Shown here in pieces: positions 9,509 through 19,500 of a stretch of 64,000 nucleotides of DNA. Location: the NCBI RefSeq assembly GCF_020026915.1, contig NZ_JAINUY010000001.1:1364001-1428000 (forward strand), given 5' to 3'. Position 1 is the first letter of the stretch; every line of letters begins with the position of its first letter. The DNA is from Flavobacterium potami. Its GTDB lineage: Bacteria; Bacteroidota; Bacteroidia; Flavobacteriales; Flavobacteriaceae. The notes under the pieces are model-generated. The model did not search any database, was not told the DNA's origin, and worked only from the letters and a program-made list of their open reading frames with translations. The position numbers were made by a program, and so were the translations under genes.

Positions 9509-9547
9509 AAGCTTTGTCAAAGTTTAAAACTTTGACAAAGCTTTTTT
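9509..9547. terminator. Bidirectional terminator between convergent genes
   Basis: A 17-bp perfect inverted repeat (9509-9525 with 9527-9543, built on CTTTGTCAAAGTTT) is flanked by A and T runs. It lies between the ends of the antiporter gene (plus) and the MutS-like gene (minus), so it can serve both. A related half-copy lies near 6161. Confidence 0.75.
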
Positions 9548-9566
9548 CACATTTCACAATCAACCA

Positions 9567-11339
9567 TTAAATAACTCCCATTTTCTGCATTAAAAACGTT
9601 GCACTTTTGTTTTTACAGATTCCGTTTCGGAGTTTGTAATCGAAATGCAAATCATTGTTTTGAATCTCTACTTCGAAACATTGATTGATTAAAATATCAG
9701 GAAATTCGTTTGTTGTTAAACAGACTTCAATATCGTGGGTGGCAATAGCACCTATGGCTTTTTTGGAAATAATCTTCTTTACTACCTCGATTGTTCCATT
9801 TCTTTTATCGTCAGAATTTGTACCTCTTAAAATCTCATCTAAAAGTACAAAAGCAGGCTGATTTTCAAGAGCATTCATAATCTGTTTTAAACGTTTAATT
9901 TCAGCAAAAAAGTAAGATTCTGAATCGGACAAGGAATCAGATAATCGCATTGAAACTAATACTGGAAGTGGATGCGCTTTAGCTTCTGAAGCACAAACTA
10001 CTGAACCGATTCCACTAAGCACCATGTTGATTCCTAAGCTTCTTAAAAACGTACTTTTTCCAGACATGTTTGATCCCGTTAAAATAACGAAAGATTGTGG
10101 GTGGAATTGGGTATCGTTTCCAATTCTGGTTGCTGGATTTAATAACGGATGTCCGAGATCTTTAAATTCGATTTTGTATTCTGAATTAATTTCAGGAAAA
10201 ACAAAATCAGGATTATTGTAAGCTAGATTAGCAAGACTATTTAGAGTTTCAATTTCGCCAATAATAGCAATCCACGTATTCATTTCAGAAGCATAATCTT
10301 CTTTCCATTTTAAAAGCGCTCTTAAAACATGAAGATTAAATAAGAAAGTCCCGTTAAATAAAGTAGCTGTAACTAAATTACTTATCGTGTCCATTCTTGA
10401 AAACAATTCTGAAAGCTGTTTTAAATGCTGACTTGCTTTTGCATTTTTAAAATTAAGCTGTTCTTGCAGCCTAATTAACTTTTGGGATTGAAAAGATTCA
10501 TTTTCAATTTTTTCAATCAATAAACTGTATTGTTTGATGATTTTATCAACGTTATCTGCTTTTGCTATTTCCGATTGAATTCTTTTTACAGATCTTCCCA
10601 AAACAATTAAATTGGCAACAAAAATATAACTCAAATAAGAAAGTATAATAGCTTTTGAAGTAAGAAAATAAGCAATTAGAAACCCAAAAAAAGTTGTTGG
10701 AAGAATAATTGAAAGTAAAACTATAACTTTAGGTAAACTGTTGTTTGTAAAAGATGTCCAATGTTTTATGGCTTCATATGACTGTTTAGAATCTTCACTA
10801 ATAATCGCCAAAGCCTGAAATTCCTGTCTCCAGTCAATTTTGTTCTTTAATTCGTTTACTGCTTCTTGGTTTTCTAAAATTTCAGTTTCAGACAGCTTGT
10901 GTAACAATAGTTCGGCAAGTGTTTTTTTTCCGATAAAAGAAGCTGTCCTATTTAGATTTTGAAATAAAGAATGTTCTCCGAAAATATCCAAATCATAAGC
11001 ATACGGATGATGAAAGTCTATAAATTCAACTCCATTTTCAAAAGGTGTTTTTTCTCTTTTTAAAAAAGCAATTTCATTTTTATTGATTTTTAAAAGCGTC
11101 TCCGCAAGTAATTTTTGAAAAGATAATTTCGAATGAATTCGCATTAAAACAATAAAACCAACAAAAGATAAAACAGCTAAAATTACATAAAGTATTTCGC
11201 TTGTTTTGATGTAATTGAACATGAAAAACAATAAAAGAAAAATACTTAATAACCTCAAAAGGCTTATACTGTTGTATTTTTTGTTGGTTTTATGATATAA
11301 CTCTGAATAAGTTTCGACTTTGTCCTGATATGCTTTCAT
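9567..11339 (-). CDS. Membrane-anchored MutS-family ATPase
   Basis: 590 residues. Two pairs of hydrophobic helices (about 25-70 and 205-250) precede MutS core and ATPase domains. The ATPase shows Walker A (LTGSNMSGKSTFLRSLG, Lys428), Walker B (FVLLDEILRGTNS) and a following ATHD segment. The mismatch-recognition and connector domains of MutS are missing, as is the Smr domain of MutS2, so this is not the replication-repair MutS. Members with this architecture are common in Bacteroidota, and their function is not established as far as I know. The ORF stands alone, convergent with the antiporter gene. Confidence 0.82.
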   Translation of the reverse strand: MKAYQDKVETYSELYHKTNKKYNSISLLRLLSIFLLLFFMFNYIKTSEILYVILAVLSFVGFIVLMRIHSKLSFQKLLAETLLKINKNEIAFLKREKTPFENGVEFIDFHHPYAYDLDIFGEHSLFQNLNRTASFIGKKTLAELLLHKLSETEILENQEAVNELKNKIDWRQEFQALAIISEDSKQSYEAIKHWTSFTNNSLPKVIVLLSIILPTTFFGFLIAYFLTSKAIILSYLSYIFVANLIVLGRSVKRIQSEIAKADNVDKIIKQYSLLIEKIENESFQSQKLIRLQEQLNFKNAKASQHLKQLSELFSRMDTISNLVTATLFNGTFLFNLHVLRALLKWKEDYASEMNTWIAIIGEIETLNSLANLAYNNPDFVFPEINSEYKIEFKDLGHPLLNPATRIGNDTQFHPQSFVILTGSNMSGKSTFLRSLGINMVLSGIGSVVCASEAKAHPLPVLVSMRLSDSLSDSESYFFAEIKRLKQIMNALENQPAFVLLDEILRGTNSDDKRNGTIEVVKKIISKKAIGAIATHDIEVCLTTNEFPDILINQCFEVEIQNNDLHFDYKLRNGICKNKSATFLMQKMGVI

Positions 11340-11401
11340 TTTAAAAATTTACTTGAAATACAAATATAACTTTTAAGAGACAAAATCTTTACATATTACA
11401 A

Positions 11402-12235
11402 TTAATCTTCATGCATGACCAAAATTGGAATCGGAACTTCCTTAGTGATTTTTTTACTGAAACTTGAATCAAAAAGACTTTCAAAGAAAGAACGTTTGTG
11501 GGTAATTGTGGTTAGGATGTCAATGTCTTTATACAAAACAAAATCGAGAATTGTTTCTTTAACCTCGTCACTTGGTAAGACAAGAAATTCTACATTTTCT
11601 GCTGCAAATTCCCTTTCAAATTCTTTTCTGGTTTCTTCTGTTACATCAGAATTCGAAGTTTTGACATATAAGCTTTTTACTTTCGCATCTGTTTTTTTTG
11701 CGATTTTCAAGATTTTTTTCAGTTCCTTTTTATCTTTTTCGCGATAGCGTGTCGTAAAGCCAATTGTTTTTACTTTTTTGTATTTAGCTTCGATTGGAAC
11801 ACAAAGTACAGGAACTTCTACACCAGAAATTACAGATTCGGTATTAGAGCCAGTAAAGAACTTAGTCCAGTCAGAAACACTATTGGTTCCCATGATTACA
11901 AAATCGATATGATCTTCTTCAACGGCATTTTTTAGGTTGTAAATAAGATCGCCATCCATTAAACGGTGTTTGATAACAATATCGTCTAAATTGCGTTCAG
12001 CTGCAATTGTTCGTAGTTTCGGAATTTCATCTTTAAACATTTCAAATTTGGCCAATTCTATTGAACTGTATATTGAAGCATAATTTTCTGGAAAAAATTG
12101 GCTATCGTAAACCGGGATTTCAAATGTATGAAGCAAGATCAATTCGGCTTTTACAACTTTAGCAAATTCTAGAGCGTGGACAAATGCATTTGTGGCTGCA
12201 TCTGAGAAATCGGTAGGGAATAATATCTTTTTCAT
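11402..12235 (-). CDS. Universal stress protein, tandem UspA domains
   Basis: 277 residues from the ATG at 12235; the upstream extension to 12274 (13 residues) does not resemble the family N-terminus, which is MKKILFPTDFSDAATNA. Two Usp folds lie in tandem: residues 1-140, with the ATP-site-like pattern IMGTNSVSDWTKFFTGSNTE, and 145-277, ending in TITHKRSFFESLFDSSFSKK. The second half has lost the canonical G-2x-G-9x-G loop. It is cytosolic, probably nucleotide-binding, and typically induced under growth arrest. Transcribed divergently from mnmE. Confidence 0.88.
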   Translation of the reverse strand: MKKILFPTDFSDAATNAFVHALEFAKVVKAELILLHTFEIPVYDSQFFPENYASIYSSIELAKFEMFKDEIPKLRTIAAERNLDDIVIKHRLMDGDLIYNLKNAVEEDHIDFVIMGTNSVSDWTKFFTGSNTESVISGVEVPVLCVPIEAKYKKVKTIGFTTRYREKDKKELKKILKIAKKTDAKVKSLYVKTSNSDVTEETRKEFEREFAAENVEFLVLPSDEVKETILDFVLYKDIDILTTITHKRSFFESLFDSSFSKKITKEVPIPILVMHED

Positions 12236-12392
12236 CGTATTTAGAATTAAGGTTTGTCTCTCAAATTTACTCATTCTAAAAACAAAACGACCTGATAATT
12301 ATCAGTATTTTAACACTTAATGATTTGTTAATTTTAGGATTTGCTCTAGAATTTTGAACTTTGATTGTTTTATAGATTTTAGCCTTTTTTTG

Positions 12393-12400
12393 TACCTTTG
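12393..12400 (+). promoter_or_regulatory. -7 promoter element of mnmE (TACCTTTG)
   Basis: TACCTTTG matches the Bacteroidota -7 consensus TAnnTTTG. The mnmE ATG begins only five bases after it, so transcription would start at or next to the start codon and the mRNA would be nearly leaderless. No well-spaced -33 TTG was identified (the nearest, 12365-12367, leaves a 25-nt spacer). The element also rules out the longer frame starting at 12354. Confidence 0.6.
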
Positions 12401-12404
12401 CCGC

Positions 12405-13805
12405 ATGATAAATCAAGATTCTATAGTTGCTTTGGCTACACCTTCGGGCGCTGGAGCTATCGCCATAATTCGAATTTCGGGTGCTGAAGCCATTACCATA
12501 GGTAATACAGTTTTCAAATCTATTAAAAACAAAGATCTAACGAAACAAAAAACGCATACGCTTCATTTAGGACATATTGTTGATGGGAATAAAACACTTG
12601 ATGAAGTTTTAGTGTCTGTTTTTAAAGGGCCAAACTCTTATACGGGAGAAGATACAATAGAAATTTCGTGTCACGGATCAACTTATATTCAGCAACAGAT
12701 TATTCAGTTATTGCTTCGAAATGGTTGTAGAATGGCTGATGCGGGTGAGTTTACACTTAGAGCTTTCTTAAATGGAAAATTAGATTTGTCTCAGGCAGAA
12801 GCTGTTGCCGATTTGATTTCTTCTGATAATGAAGCATCTCATCAAATAGCGATGCAGCAAATGAGAGGCGGGTTCAGTAATGAAATTGCAAAACTTCGCG
12901 AAGAACTTTTAAATTTTGCTTCGTTGATTGAATTGGAATTGGATTTTGCCGAAGAAGATGTAGAATTTGCAGATAGAACTCAATTTCATGAATTATTAAA
13001 CCGAATTGAGTTTGTTTTAAAACGTTTAATTGATTCGTTTGCAGTTGGAAATGTAATTAAAAACGGAATTCCAGTTGCGATTGTTGGAGAACCGAATGTT
13101 GGAAAATCGACTTTATTAAATGCTTTATTAAACGAAGAAAGAGCAATTGTTTCTGACATTGCCGGAACAACTCGTGATACTATTGAAGATGAATTGGTAA
13201 TTGGCGGAATCGGATTTAGATTTATTGATACCGCTGGAATTCGTGATACAAAAGATGTTGTAGAAAGTATTGGAATCAAGAAAACTTTCGAAAAAATAGA
13301 ACAAGCACAAGTTGTAATTTATTTGTTTGATGGATTAAAATTCCAGACATCAAGTTCTGAATTTGTCAATGAAATTGAGCAGATTAAAAATAAATATCCG
13401 CTGAAACCTTTAGTAATTGTAGTTAATAAAAAAGATATTTTATCGGCTGATGAAGTATTAAATATTACCAGTCAATTGGAAAACCTAAATGCAAAACTTT
13501 TATTGATTTCTGCAAAAGAAAAAATAGGAGTAGAAGACTTAAAAAATGAATTATTATCGTTTGTAAATACAGGAGCACTTCGTAACAACGAAACGATTGT
13601 GACCAATACAAGACATTATGATTCATTGCTAAAAGCACTTGACGAAATTCAGAAAGTAAAATTTGGTTTAGAAACGAATCTTTCAAGTGATTTGATGGCG
13701 CTTGATATCCGCGAAGCTTTATATCAATTTGGGTTGATTACTGGGCAAGTTTCAAACGACGAGTTGTTGGGGAACATCTTCGCGAACTTTTGCATCGGCA
13801 AATAA
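12405..13805 (+). CDS. mnmE: tRNA modification GTPase MnmE
   Basis: GTPase that, with MnmG, installs the (carboxymethyl)aminomethyl group on U34 of certain tRNAs. The N-terminal formyl-THF-binding domain starts at MINQDSIVALATPSG. The G domain is embedded in the helical domain and shows GEPNVGKST (near 227), DIAGTTRD, DTAG, NKKD and a SAK G5 motif. The protein ends in CIGK, which carries the essential C-terminal cysteine. The length (466 aa) is normal and the gene looks intact. The 3' end of mnmE is a known integration site for some genomic islands, and the following region has features of a decayed element. Confidence 0.96.
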   Translation: MINQDSIVALATPSGAGAIAIIRISGAEAITIGNTVFKSIKNKDLTKQKTHTLHLGHIVDGNKTLDEVLVSVFKGPNSYTGEDTIEISCHGSTYIQQQIIQLLLRNGCRMADAGEFTLRAFLNGKLDLSQAEAVADLISSDNEASHQIAMQQMRGGFSNEIAKLREELLNFASLIELELDFAEEDVEFADRTQFHELLNRIEFVLKRLIDSFAVGNVIKNGIPVAIVGEPNVGKSTLLNALLNEERAIVSDIAGTTRDTIEDELVIGGIGFRFIDTAGIRDTKDVVESIGIKKTFEKIEQAQVVIYLFDGLKFQTSSSEFVNEIEQIKNKYPLKPLVIVVNKKDILSADEVLNITSQLENLNAKLLLISAKEKIGVEDLKNELLSFVNTGALRNNETIVTNTRHYDSLLKALDEIQKVKFGLETNLSSDLMALDIREALYQFGLITGQVSNDELLGNIFANFCIGK

Positions 13806-14327
13806 TTAACATAATTTTAACATTTTCAGTTGTTTTTATATTTAAAAGCAGGTTGAAAATCCTACTTTTTTGACTTCGAAAAACCACTTTTTGTACCCTA
13901 ATTGTACCTCGGGACACAAAAATTGATTTTTCTGTCTTGTTGGGGCAAATAACGGCACTTAAGTACTCTTAAGTTACCTTAAAATCATTCACAGCCACCA
14001 ATTTCATAGGTGAATCAACACTTTTATTTGTATTTGTTTTGTTTTATTTTGCTTAAAATTGTACCGCATTTTCATCTAAACTCTGTGAACTCTCATAAAC
14101 ACTGACTTGCGAATTTCTGTAAAAGAAATTAGCAAACTTTTAATCCATTAAACAAACCTGGAAACCTCATTATTAGAACGGAAAATCTTATATTTATAAA
14201 AGAAATTAAATATTAAGGATAGATAACTTAAAAAGCCTCCTTGTAATAATTTATACCCAATTAAAACATGTTTCTTAATCATTCCTAACTACTTTTCAGA
14301 CCGATAATCCAACTAATAAAATTGGGA
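13806..14327. other. Intergenic region after mnmE
   Basis: About 520 bases with no ORF of note and no clear terminator. AT-rich tracts alternate with short repeated motifs such as TTAAGTACTCTTAAGTTACCTTAA near 13960-13983. It separates mnmE from an excisionase-like HTH gene and may be what remains of an integration junction; no integrase reading frame was found. Confidence 0.45.
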
Positions 14328-14894
14328 ATGAGCTCAAATATTTCAGTATATAGAATATGTGGATTTTGTGGTTGTGAGTTCCTTGCAAAGAAGACTACAA
14401 CAAAATATTGTTCCTTAAAATGTGCAAGCAAAGATTATAAGAGGAGATTAAGAAATCAGAAAATTGAAAATTCAAACCTTCAAACGATCAAAATAAAAAA
14501 CCAGCCGCTTATTGATCTTAAAGACAAAGAATTTTTAACTGTAAAACAACTTGCATTGCTTCTAGGTTTTTCAGTTAAAACAGTTTACCGTTTGATTAAT
14601 ACTAAAGGAATAAATGCCTATAATTTTTCCAAAAGGAAAACCTTAATCAGGCCGACTGATATCGATGCTTTATTTGATAAACCACAAATTGGCTTCGAAG
14701 TAGTTGTAAGACCAGTAGAACAAAGTAAACAAGCTGAAATTAAAGATTGTTATACGATCACAGAAATACAGAAGAAATTTAATATTTCAAGCGGAGCCTT
14801 ATACAATCTTATAAAACGGAACAACATAAATAAATTTTCAAAAGGAAAATTTATTTATGTTGCTAAAAAGGATATTGAAGTTTTTTTGAAGTGA
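14328..14894 (+). CDS. DNA-binding protein with Cys cluster and tandem excisionase-type HTH domains
   Basis: 188 residues from the ATG at 14328 (the frame reaches back to a TTG at 14322). Residues ~11-35 hold a zinc-ribbon-like cluster (CGFCGCEF, then KYCSLKCAS). Two MerR/excisionase-like HTH units follow: LTVKQLALLLGFSVKTVYRLI with an RPTDIDALF wing, and YTITEIQKKFNISSGALYNLI with a VAKKDIEVFLK wing. The duplicated HTH-wing pattern is visible directly. Such proteins usually belong to mobile elements as directionality or regulatory factors. No integrase or relaxase is nearby, so this is probably a stranded accessory gene. A terminator follows at 15026. Confidence 0.75.
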   Translation: MSSNISVYRICGFCGCEFLAKKTTTKYCSLKCASKDYKRRLRNQKIENSNLQTIKIKNQPLIDLKDKEFLTVKQLALLLGFSVKTVYRLINTKGINAYNFSKRKTLIRPTDIDALFDKPQIGFEVVVRPVEQSKQAEIKDCYTITEIQKKFNISSGALYNLIKRNNINKFSKGKFIYVAKKDIEVFLK

Positions 14895-15025
14895 CACCTT
14901 AAATTTGAATTAAACGTGTTTAACCAACTAAGATAAAAGGCCAAAAGCTAGAACGGATAAAATACATGTAAGAAATACAGCGGGAGGTAGAACAGAGATT
15001 CTCCAGACAGCACTGTTTTTAGGAG

Positions 15026-15050
15026 GCCTGCAGATTTTTTGCAGGCTTTT
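15026..15050 (+). terminator. Rho-independent terminator after the tandem-HTH gene
   Basis: Stem GCCTGCA (15026-15032) with TGCAGGC (15040-15046) and a TTTT tail, 130 bases after the HTH stop codon. Confidence 0.7.
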
Positions 15051-15146
15051 ACATTTGTATCTTATCTGTATCTCATCCTATCGATTGGCCTTCTATTTCT
15101 CGAAAATGAATTTCGGGCTCTGGTAATTTGTGGGCTTTTTTTTTGG

Positions 15147-15172
15147 TGGTGAGGAGAGCAGGATTCGAACCT
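15147..15172 (-). other. tRNA 3'-end remnant (candidate att site)
   Basis: On the minus strand these 26 bases read as the T-loop (GGTTCGAATCC), the 3' side of the T-stem (CCTGC), seven acceptor bases (TCTCCTC), discriminator A and encoded CCA. Upstream, the 5' T-stem strand no longer pairs and no D- or anticodon arm exists, so it is not a tRNA gene. A duplicated tRNA 3' end is the usual scar of a tyrosine-recombinase element. Identity of the parent tRNA could not be determined here. Confidence 0.6.
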
Positions 15173-15411
15173 TAAGCTTGAAACCTGCATATTTCCTGCA
15201 TTTTTATTTTTTAAAAACTCGAGTGCCACGATTTACGATTGAATCTTCAAATATAGCCAAGTAACTTGTTTATTATTGGCGGTATAATTCATTTTGTAAA
15301 ATCAAATGTAATTCTTTTTGATAAATTGATATCTTTAATTTTTTGATGGTTTTTAACAGCTAGCTGAGCTTTTTTGACAAAAGTGGATGCAGTTTCACTT
15401 GTAAAAAATGA
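15173..15411. other. AT-rich gap between tRNA remnant and mannan locus
   Basis: No ORF or strong hairpin. The AraC-family regulator ends at 15412. Confidence 0.5.
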
Positions 15412-16284
15412 TTAATGTTTAGTAATCAATTTGCTTTGATCTCTAAATTCACTTGGTGTAAATCCCATTTTGCGTTTAAAAGTCCTATTGAAGTTGGAGA
15501 TGTTATTAAAGCCGCTGTCGTAGCAGATTTCTTTTATAGATTCTTCGGTTTCAAATAATTGTCTTGCAGCAAGCCCGAGTCTTAAATCGGTTACATAATC
15601 AGAAAATGAACTGTTGGTGCACTTTTTAAAATAATGACTAAAAGCAGATTCCGACATATTTACCAGATCGGCAACTTCCTTTAATTGTATTTTGTTCTGG
15701 AGATTTTCTTTAATAAAATCATTTACCTTTTCGATTCGCTGGCCTTCGGGGAAACTATAATAATCAACATATGAATGGGAAGCTAGATTTTTGGTATTCT
15801 TGGCAATCGCCAAATCGTAGAGTATCGATAAGAAATTCAGAAGCGAATCGAAATCCTGGGAATCTGATAATTGAAGGATTTTAGGTTTTAAGGCTTCGAT
15901 TGTTTCTTTGGAAAAAGAAATTCCTCTTTTTGATCTTTCCATCAGTTCTCTTATAGGTAATGCAAGTTTTCGATTTAAAGTTTTTTGAGAAAGTAAATCT
16001 TCATGAAATTGAATCGTAACTACGTGTGCATCATTGTTGTCTTTTATTCCTGTCCATAAGTGAGGGGTATTAGGGCCGATAAGTGCCATGTCGCAATCTG
16101 TGTATTCTACAACAGAATCCCCAATTATTCTTTTTCCTGATGAGTTTAAAACAAGGTTCAATTCTATTTCAGGATGAAAATGCAGCGGAAAATCAAATTT
16201 GGCATGCATGTGATTTAATACAATAAAGAAGTCATCGTCTGAAATGGGTACTAATTCTCTTAAGATATTGCGTTTTTCGTTCAT
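15412..16284 (-). CDS. AraC family regulator, divergent from the mannan operon
   Basis: 290 residues from the ATG at 16284; in-frame ATGs at 16305 and 16329 are possible starts. The N-terminal half is a cupin-like sensor (LHFHPEIELNLVLNSSGKRIIGD, then PNTPHLW). The C-terminal half has two HTH motifs: IQLKEVADLVNMSESAFSHYFKK, and the family signature with EICYDSGFNNISNFNRTFKRKMGFTPSEFR. It has no membrane segment, so it is cytosolic and probably binds a sugar. Position next to and divergent from susC suggests it controls the mannan operon; that link is inferred. The 246-nt gap to susC should hold both promoters, but no canonical pair of boxes was found. Confidence 0.88.
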   Translation of the reverse strand: MNEKRNILRELVPISDDDFFIVLNHMHAKFDFPLHFHPEIELNLVLNSSGKRIIGDSVVEYTDCDMALIGPNTPHLWTGIKDNNDAHVVTIQFHEDLLSQKTLNRKLALPIRELMERSKRGISFSKETIEALKPKILQLSDSQDFDSLLNFLSILYDLAIAKNTKNLASHSYVDYYSFPEGQRIEKVNDFIKENLQNKIQLKEVADLVNMSESAFSHYFKKCTNSSFSDYVTDLRLGLAARQLFETEESIKEICYDSGFNNISNFNRTFKRKMGFTPSEFRDQSKLITKH

Positions 16285-16530
16285 AATAGTATTATTGTAT
16301 TTCATTAAACGAATAATATAGTTCGTCAAAAATAACGAATATTTTTCTTTTATGCTTAATTATTTAAGGATATAAAAATATTTTGTTCATATTAAGACTA
16401 TGTTTTTTGTTAAAAGTATTATTTTTTATTCATTAAAGTATCATTATTTGATTGTATTTACAAAACCGTTACGAAAACGAAGTAGTTAATTTGTCCTGAA
16501 ACTTATAACTAATCTTTAACCAATCAACAA

Positions 16531-19500
16531 ATGAAAAAAAAATGGACAAAAAGCTTACTTTTTTGTATTCTATTCGCCAGCACATTTGCAGCTTATAGTC
16601 AGAATATAATTAAAGGTACAGTATCAGACGAAACCGGTCTGACAATTCCTGGAGTAAACATTACAGTAGAAGGTTCTTCTAAAAGTGCTTCTACAGATTT
16701 TGATGGAAAATTTGAAATCAATGCTCCTGCAAATGCAGTTTTATCTTTCTCTTTTATGGGATTTGATACACAGAAAATTTCAGCTGCGGGAAAAAATACA
16801 CTAAATGTAGTTTTAAAGGCAACTTCACAGAATTTAAAAGAAGTAGTCGTTATTGGATACGGCTCGGTAAAAAAAGCAGATCTTACTGGTTCTGTTAGTA
16901 CAATTAAAACGAAAGTATTAGAAGATATTCCTTCAAACTCTGTCGAGCAAGTATTACAAGGACGTGTAGCGGGTTTGCAGGTAACAACTTCACAAGATCC
17001 GGGTTCAACTTCGACAGTAAGAATTAGAGGAGGAAGTTCTCTTAGAGGTTCTAATGCACCACTTGTAGTTTTAGACGGCTTTCCTCTTGGAGATGCCGGA
17101 GATTTAAAACAAGTCAATGTTGCCGATATTGAAAAAGTGGATGTTTTAAAAGATGCTTCTGCTTCTGCAATATATGGTTCCAGAGGAGCAAATGGTGTAA
17201 TTATTATTACCACTAAATCCGCCAAGAAAGGAAAAACCCAGATTTTAGTGCAGCAGCAATCTACAGTTTCAGAGTTTAATTCTAAATTAAATTTATGGAG
17301 AGATCCTGTTCTAATGGCACAATTAAGTAATGAAGGTCGAATTAATGGTGGACAGACACCTCTTTATATTGGAGCAAACAATTCTAATGGAGTTTATTAT
17401 CCATCTATTCAGGAACTGCAGTCGGGATCTTGGCCGTATTTTACCAAATGGGACGATGTGATTTTTAGAAATATGCCTCTTGGCAATAATACTATTGTGA
17501 GCATTAACAGCGGAACAGATAAAACGAGCTTCAACTTAAGCGGTAACTATTACAGTGAACAAGGCGTTTTTGTAAAGGACGGTTACAGTAAAGGAGGTTA
17601 TAACCTTAGAATCAAACACGATGTTTTTGATAATTTCACAGTAAGATTCTCCAACATTGTAAGCAGAGGAAAAAGAGATGCGAACGGAGGTTTAGCTTAT
17701 TGGAGAAATCCTATTTTCCCAATTTATGATAACAATGGCGATTATTATATGATTGGCCAGAACGATTATACACATCCGGTTGCTATTACGAATCTTCGTC
17801 AGAATGAAACCAAAACAATAGATGTGATCAGTTCGGCTGCTTTGGAATGGCAGATTATTCCTTCGCTGCGCTTGACTTCAAGGTTGAACTACAAATATGG
17901 TTCATCTGTAAACGACCAATATTTTCCAAGTAAATATACAGAAACAGGAGATTTTAATAATGGTGCAGGTTATATCAATAATTGGGAAGGACAGAATTTC
18001 GTTTCAGAAACCTTTGCCAATTATAACAAGACTTTTGGCAAACATGATTTAGGTGTAACAGGTGGTTATACTTACGAAAGTTATGTGTCCAGAAGTTCAG
18101 GACTTGGTGCTTTTGATTTTGTAAATGAAGCACTTGGAAACGAAAACATGGGCGCAGGAAATCCTGAACGTAATACGGTTTCAAATGGTAAAGTACAGAC
18201 GAAATTGGTATCTGGAATTTTCAGATTAAATTATGGTTTTGCAGATAAATATCTAGCAACGGTTACGGCTCGTGCCGACGGTTCTTCAAAATTTGGTAAA
18301 AACAATCAATGGGCCTATTTCCCTTCCGGAGCTTTAAGCTGGAAAGCACACAATGAGGAGTTTATTAAAAACCTGAAAGTTTTTGACGAATTGAAATTCC
18401 GTGCCAGTTATGGTATTTCCGGAAATCAGGGAATCAATCCTTATCAGACTTTAAGCCGCTATGGAGTGAGTCAATATTACGATAACGGAAGCTGGGTTTC
18501 TGCTATTGGACCTGGATATGTTGTGGGCACAACAGGACAAGACGGAATCGAAAAGCTTTGGGGCGGAATTCCAAACCCAGATTTAAAATGGGAAACAACA
18601 GCCCAAAGTGATTTTGGAGTCGATATGTCAATTCTAAAAAATCGTCTTCATATTGTTTTTGATTATTACAATAAACAAACAAAAGATCTTTTAAGAGAAA
18701 GAATCCTGACGCCATCTTCTGGATATGATAGAATCTGGGTGAACGATGGAGAATTAACCAATAAAGGATTTGAACTTTCGCTTGACGGAGAAATTTATAA
18801 AAACCAAGATTGGACAATCAGCGCTCAGGCGGTTTATTCTAAAAATAGAAATGAAATCGTAAGTCTGGGATCTGTAGAACAATCGGGTCTAAATGTCGAT
18901 CCAAATACAGGAATGCAATACGAATATTCTGGAAACAGTTTGGAGCAGTTCAGACAATTTCCAAATTTATTGGCGATTGGTCAGCCAGTGAATGTTTTCT
19001 ACGGATACAAAACAAACGGAATTGTTCAGAATTTACAGGAAGGAATCAATGCTGGTTTAGACGGACAATTGGCTCAGCCAGGAGAATTCAAATATGTTGA
19101 TATAAACGGCGATGGTGTTGTAGATACAAAAGACCAAACTATTATCGGGAATCCAAATCCTGATTTTATGGCGAGTTTAAACTTAAGCGTAAAATACAAA
19201 CAGTTTGATTTCAGTGTGTTCTTAAATGGTGTTTTTGGACAAGATGTTTTAGATACGCAGGCTTTCAACCAGCCGAGCAATCAGCCTTTGCGCTGGACAT
19301 TGGATAATCCAACAAATGAATATCCAAGTTTAAGAGACGGAAGAACTTTAAAATTCTCTGACTGGTGGGTGAAAGACGGATCTTTTGTGAGAATCCAGAA
19401 TGTGACTTTAGGCTATACTTTAAAACCTGTCAAAACAGCTTTCCAAAGTGTTCGATTGTACCTAAATGCAAGCAATCTATACACGTTTACCAAATTTGAG

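Noticed and set aside
15147..15240. A complete tRNA gene
   Set aside because: Only the T-loop to CCA end is present; no D-arm, anticodon arm or 5' acceptor strand.
16599..17225. 208-aa antisense ORF inside susC and other long antisense ORFs (e.g. 21642-22202, 43349-43819)
   Set aside because: They lie opposite well-supported genes and show no family resemblance; codon-shadow artefacts.
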